A stretch of DNA of 64,000 bases, taken from assembly GCA_963995505.1 (NCBI GenBank), contig OZ023192.1, positions 2,014,001 through 2,078,000 on the forward strand, read 5' to 3'. This DNA is from Hypericum androsaemum (taxonomy: Eukaryota > Streptophyta > Magnoliopsida > Malpighiales > Hypericaceae). Below, piece after piece: positions 60,874 to 64,000 of the stretch. The notes under the pieces were generated by a model. The model saw only the letters and a list, made by a program, of their open reading frames with translations, did no database searches and had not been told where the DNA came from. The stretch's first letter is position 1, and every line of letters begins with the position of its first letter. Both the position numbers and the translations under genes were made by a program.

Positions 60874-61040
60874 AAGGGCAAATTACCCCATTGTCTCTGG
60901 TGTTTGGTCATCCTCCCCCTCGGGACGTTTTGTGAGATAGGCGAAAGGACGACCTTGAGGCCTTCTTTCTAAAAGTAGCATCAAGAGTAGGTGTAGCTAG
61001 GTAGCCTTTTTTTGCAGGCTGCTAGTTGTAGCACGTAGTA
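60873..61040. mobile_element. Possible single MULE end
   Basis: GGGCAAATTACCCCATTG, followed by TCTCTGGTGTTTGG, directly abuts the tandem array. It resembles the outward ends of the MULE arms elsewhere in the window. No partner end was found within the window. Confidence 0.35.
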
Positions 61041-61041
61041 G

Positions 61042-61449
61042 ATGTCTAGGCTTATAAATGACAACCTCTTCTCACAATTTGGATCTGTCGCAACAATAAA
61101 TGCATTCTTGATGATTTATACATATCAGAACTTTAATGAAGTTCAGTGTTCTTACCAGTATTTGTCAATTTTCTGCCCGTTCTTCCTCTTCTCGGATATA
61201 GATACTCCTCGGATCCACCAAGAACAGGGCGCGCAAGGTCAACACTTTTATCTAAGTTACCTAAGTCATTATAGTATGCATAATCATAAACTTGGTCCCA
61301 CTCCTTCAGCTCATCTTCGCCATTCCCCAGAAGATTTACAAGTTACTGCTCTGTGTACTTGCGAAGTGGCTCTGGTGTTTGACAAGAAAGATACGTCTAA
61401 GGGCAAAGAAGAACCAGTGAAGCTTATGTCAGAAAGTAATGAACAATAA
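61042..61449 (+). CDS. Hypothetical open frame, possibly a gene fragment
   Basis: A 135-codon frame. The part from about residue 52 on ([31 protein letters not shown], then a charged tail [17 protein letters not shown]) has protein-like composition. The N-terminal part looks like read-through of non-coding DNA. I do not recognise it. Its position just inside a MULE-like end suggests a captured or broken exon rather than an intact gene. Confidence 0.2.
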   Translation: MSRLINDNLFSQFGSVATINAFLMIYTYQNFNEVQCSYQYLSIFCPFFLFSDIDTPRIHQEQGAQGQHFYLSYLSHYSMHNHKLGPTPSAHLRHSPEDLQVTALCTCEVALVFDKKDTSKGKEEPVKLMSESNEQ

Positions 61450-62791
61450 CACGATATTCCCTTGTTCGAGAAGAAGACACGATCGTAACTGTAGCGATGA
61501 ATGGGATAGATTCACGAATTACATACCAAATAGATTCTGCCAACTCCAGGAACATACTCTAAGGTGAGAGTCTTGAGGAAGAATTGGTTATGGTGGTGGT
61601 TCTTGATGATAAAAGTACCAGGAACCCAGTTAAATATGGATTATCAAAGCTTGAACCCAGTTAAACATGGAGTATCAAAGCTTGATGATTAAAATTCTTG
61701 TAAATTTTTTCACAATGTTGCAAAATAATAACATAAGCACTAAGGCGTTTGGACACTCTATACTCCATTTAGACACCCCCAAACCAAATACATCAATGTA
61801 AAAATAAAAAATTTAATAGTTGCATGACTAAAAAATTACATAACAGAAAGCAAATAATAATAATAAAACTTTGTCATTGCTGTGTTTTGGTTTCCGATGC
61901 CGAGATCTGATGCTTAGTTCTCTTGTGTATATTTTTTAGGTTTCGTCACTATTTGTAGTAGCTTAACAAATAATGATGGTGAAGTCTATGTACTAACTTT
62001 TCAAAAAAAAAATCTATGTACTAAAGAGTTTTTTAGATTCTATTTAGCAAGAGATTGCTTGTTTTGTTTGTGAATTCCAGTTTCACCAGCTTAGTGTATG
62101 TCTTCTCCTCCGTGCATTCTCCTCTTTCTGAATGAGTCAGTCGTTCACTCCCTATTTTGTTAGGTTCTCTCGCTGAAAGTCATTTACACAATATATGAGG
62201 TGAAAAAGATTTATATTCCATGAAAGAAAATATAATAGTCGAAGACCGTCTTCTCTCCCATTCCAACACGATACAGAAAAAAATTACAATCCCTTTACTG
62301 GTTCGTTTCACCAGAAATTGGCAAAGAAGAAGAGATGACATCAATTTACCTCTTCAAACTGTTTCAAATATAAACTGGGAGTTAATTATTGAATCTAATC
62401 CCATATTAAATCATACATGTCTACCATTCCTTTTAAGATACAAAAAATATCAATTGATTACATACTTGAAAATAAAGCATGACAAAAAAAACTTAGAAAT
62501 AAAAGATGCATAGTATTGAATATTTCGTGGGTAAATTAGTATTGAATATTTGTTTGGTCGACATCATGTAATATTTTGAGCACTTGTCATGAAGTAGATA
62601 ATACGAGAGAATTGCAACAACCACTCAAGAAAGAATAATACTTTCGAGCCAATCCAATAACTTGCAAGAATAAATTGTATTTCCTCTGTAGCATTCCATC
62701 CAGAGATTGAAAGCAAAATGTGAAACATACATTGTGTAAGCTCCAGTAGTTGTCACATCAGTGCTATAAAGAAAGACACATTAACTGTCTA
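61450..62791. other. AT-rich intergenic DNA
   Basis: A short direct repeat around GAACCCAGTTAAA(C/T)ATGGA occurs at 61622 and 61659. Nothing else was recognised. Confidence 0.35.
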
Positions 62792-63044
62792 TGTAATGTC
62801 CTGTGATCCGACCGACTGTTTCTACAGACCAACACTGGTCTTTTCTAGCGTGTTTTGTCCTCACTCGCACACATCCCAAAAACTTCCCAGGAGGTCACCC
62901 ATCCTGATCTTACGCTTGGCCAAACACGTTTAACCTTGAGTTCTCTCATGATGTGTGCCATAAAAAAGATGCACCTTGTTGGTATGGATAGTACTAATCA
63001 AATCACTTAAAACTTTTCAGATAGATCAGTAACGAATTATCACA
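62792..63044 (-). mobile_element. Solo LTR of a Cassandra-type TRIM retrotransposon carrying 5S rRNA sequence
   Basis: On the minus strand the 253-bp segment begins TGTGATAATTCG and ends GACATTACA. It is flanked by a 5-bp duplication with one mismatch (GTCTA before 62792, GTCCA after 63044). Bases 62985 down to about 62868 align with plant 5S rRNA: ATACCA, GAACTC, TTAA.CGTG.TTGG, then AGGATGGGTGACCTCCTGGGA. The last block contains the internal Pol III C-box. Cassandra elements are the known short LTR elements with a 5S gene in the LTR. This copy is solo and diverged in the 5' part of the 5S region. Confidence 0.8.
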
Positions 63045-64000
63045 GTCCATTAGCATGCATATGCAACTTTATACATCTCTAAATAAGAATAATTAATTTG
63101 ATTTTTGTGGCCATGTATGAATAGATCACTCAAGAAGTAGAGCATATTAGAGTGTGTACTTTTGTTCCTAAGTGTATAGTTCAATTTATGCTCGAGTCAA
63201 ATACTACATTTGACACATGCCTCTATATAACAATCCAATCTCTAGGAATTTTTACATGTCTTAGTGCTTCTCGATCGTCACCACGAGAAATACCCAACAG
63301 AGCAACAATCACCCGTGAAAATAAATACTTAGATGTCATAAAATAGAGATACGTTTATTAAAGTGTAACATTAATATTCAAGAACAAAAACATTAAGGCA
63401 ACTGAAAGCATTAGTCTAAAAAATATGCAGTGGTAAACACCATCTTCAAAATTGGATTTAGTGTTAACGCGTGAAATGGCCATTGCGTGAATTATTGTAG
63501 AGCTTGAAGAATTATTGAATGAGTTACCGATAAACTACCAGTGAAGTACAACTTTGTTTCGAAGAAACCAAAAATACTAGAGAATTGCAACAAACAATAC
63601 CACATCATTTTTTGTGTGTGATAATGGTGAGTGTACCACATCATTTTGTTGAGGTTGACATGAACCACACCTAACCGAACAAAACCTAAAAATTCGATCC
63701 AAAATCAGAACTTGAAAATATTGATCTGAATCAATTCTTTGTTTGTACAAAAATTAGTTCTCGGATCTAGTCTACATCTTTTGCAGAAAACTGCAAAGAT
63801 CCATTCCAAACTGCAAATTTGTCTGTTAGGTTACAAGGGAGCAGCGCCCTAACATGTATAAAATAGTAGTATCCATTTTCGTTAGATTTTATCAAAATTT
63901 CAAAGCACAAATCCGCGGCTTCTAACATCTCTCAAAATCTAACAATTTAATTCCACATAAAGTTTTAGATGCACAATTGTTTTATAGGCAGACTTTTTCA
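63045..64000. other. AT-rich intergenic DNA, no feature seen
   Basis: No gene or repeat border recognised up to the end of the window. Confidence 0.35.

Overview
This window is nuclear DNA from a dicot flowering plant. The genes carry GT-AG introns, the intergenic DNA is very AT-rich, and the gene set is plant-specific: chloroplast ATP synthase gamma, starch synthase 3, ATG8 and a senescence-regulator S40 protein. The species cannot be named from sequence alone.

Seven protein genes are well supported. From left to right: an ANKRD13-type ankyrin/GPCR-chaperone protein (+, 4482-7190, two exons); a small conserved plant protein of 81 aa (+, 10818-11063); ATG8 (-, 11819-13246, five coding exons, 119 aa); a GT31 beta-1,3-galactosyltransferase (-, 18532-22397, 11 exons, 387 aa); an S40/DUF584 protein (-, 28899-29408, 169 aa); starch synthase 3 (-, 42518-49345, 16 exons, 1175 aa); and the plastid ATP synthase gamma subunit (+, 56354-57454, intronless, 366 aa). 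I rebuilt the exon structures by hand, and each multi-exon frame closes exactly. One tRNA-His(GUG) gene lies at 41981-42051 (-). The genes are independent units (autophagy, glycosylation, starch, photophosphorylation), not a pathway cluster.

The space between genes is dominated by short non-autonomous DNA transposons whose borders can be read directly. Mutator-like elements (MULEs) with long terminal inverted repeats beginning GG(G) and 8-9 bp target duplications lie at 7870-9129, 13776-14988, 27685-28192, 31772-33096, 33123-34363, 35357-36304 and 50690-52415. Single ends lie at about 2690-2913, 41340-41403 and 60873. Two carry recognisable captured host-gene pieces: a PP2A scaffold (A) subunit fragment at about 32400-32588, and a DOMON-domain (AIR12/cytochrome b561-type) fragment at about 35640-36045. 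hAT-type elements with 8-bp duplications lie at 34493-35237 and 52885-53787. Other repeats are a solo Cassandra-type LTR carrying 5S rRNA sequence (62792-63044), a roughly 0.9-kb inverted repeat (16245-17150), a 22-bp minisatellite inside a repeat family (38905-39372), a roughly 0.5-kb tandem array (59232-60873), LINE remnants, and a possible LTR.

I found no new enzyme system or gene cluster. The most notable feature is the density of border-resolved Pack-MULEs, including a back-to-back group of four elements between 31.8 and 36.3 kb.
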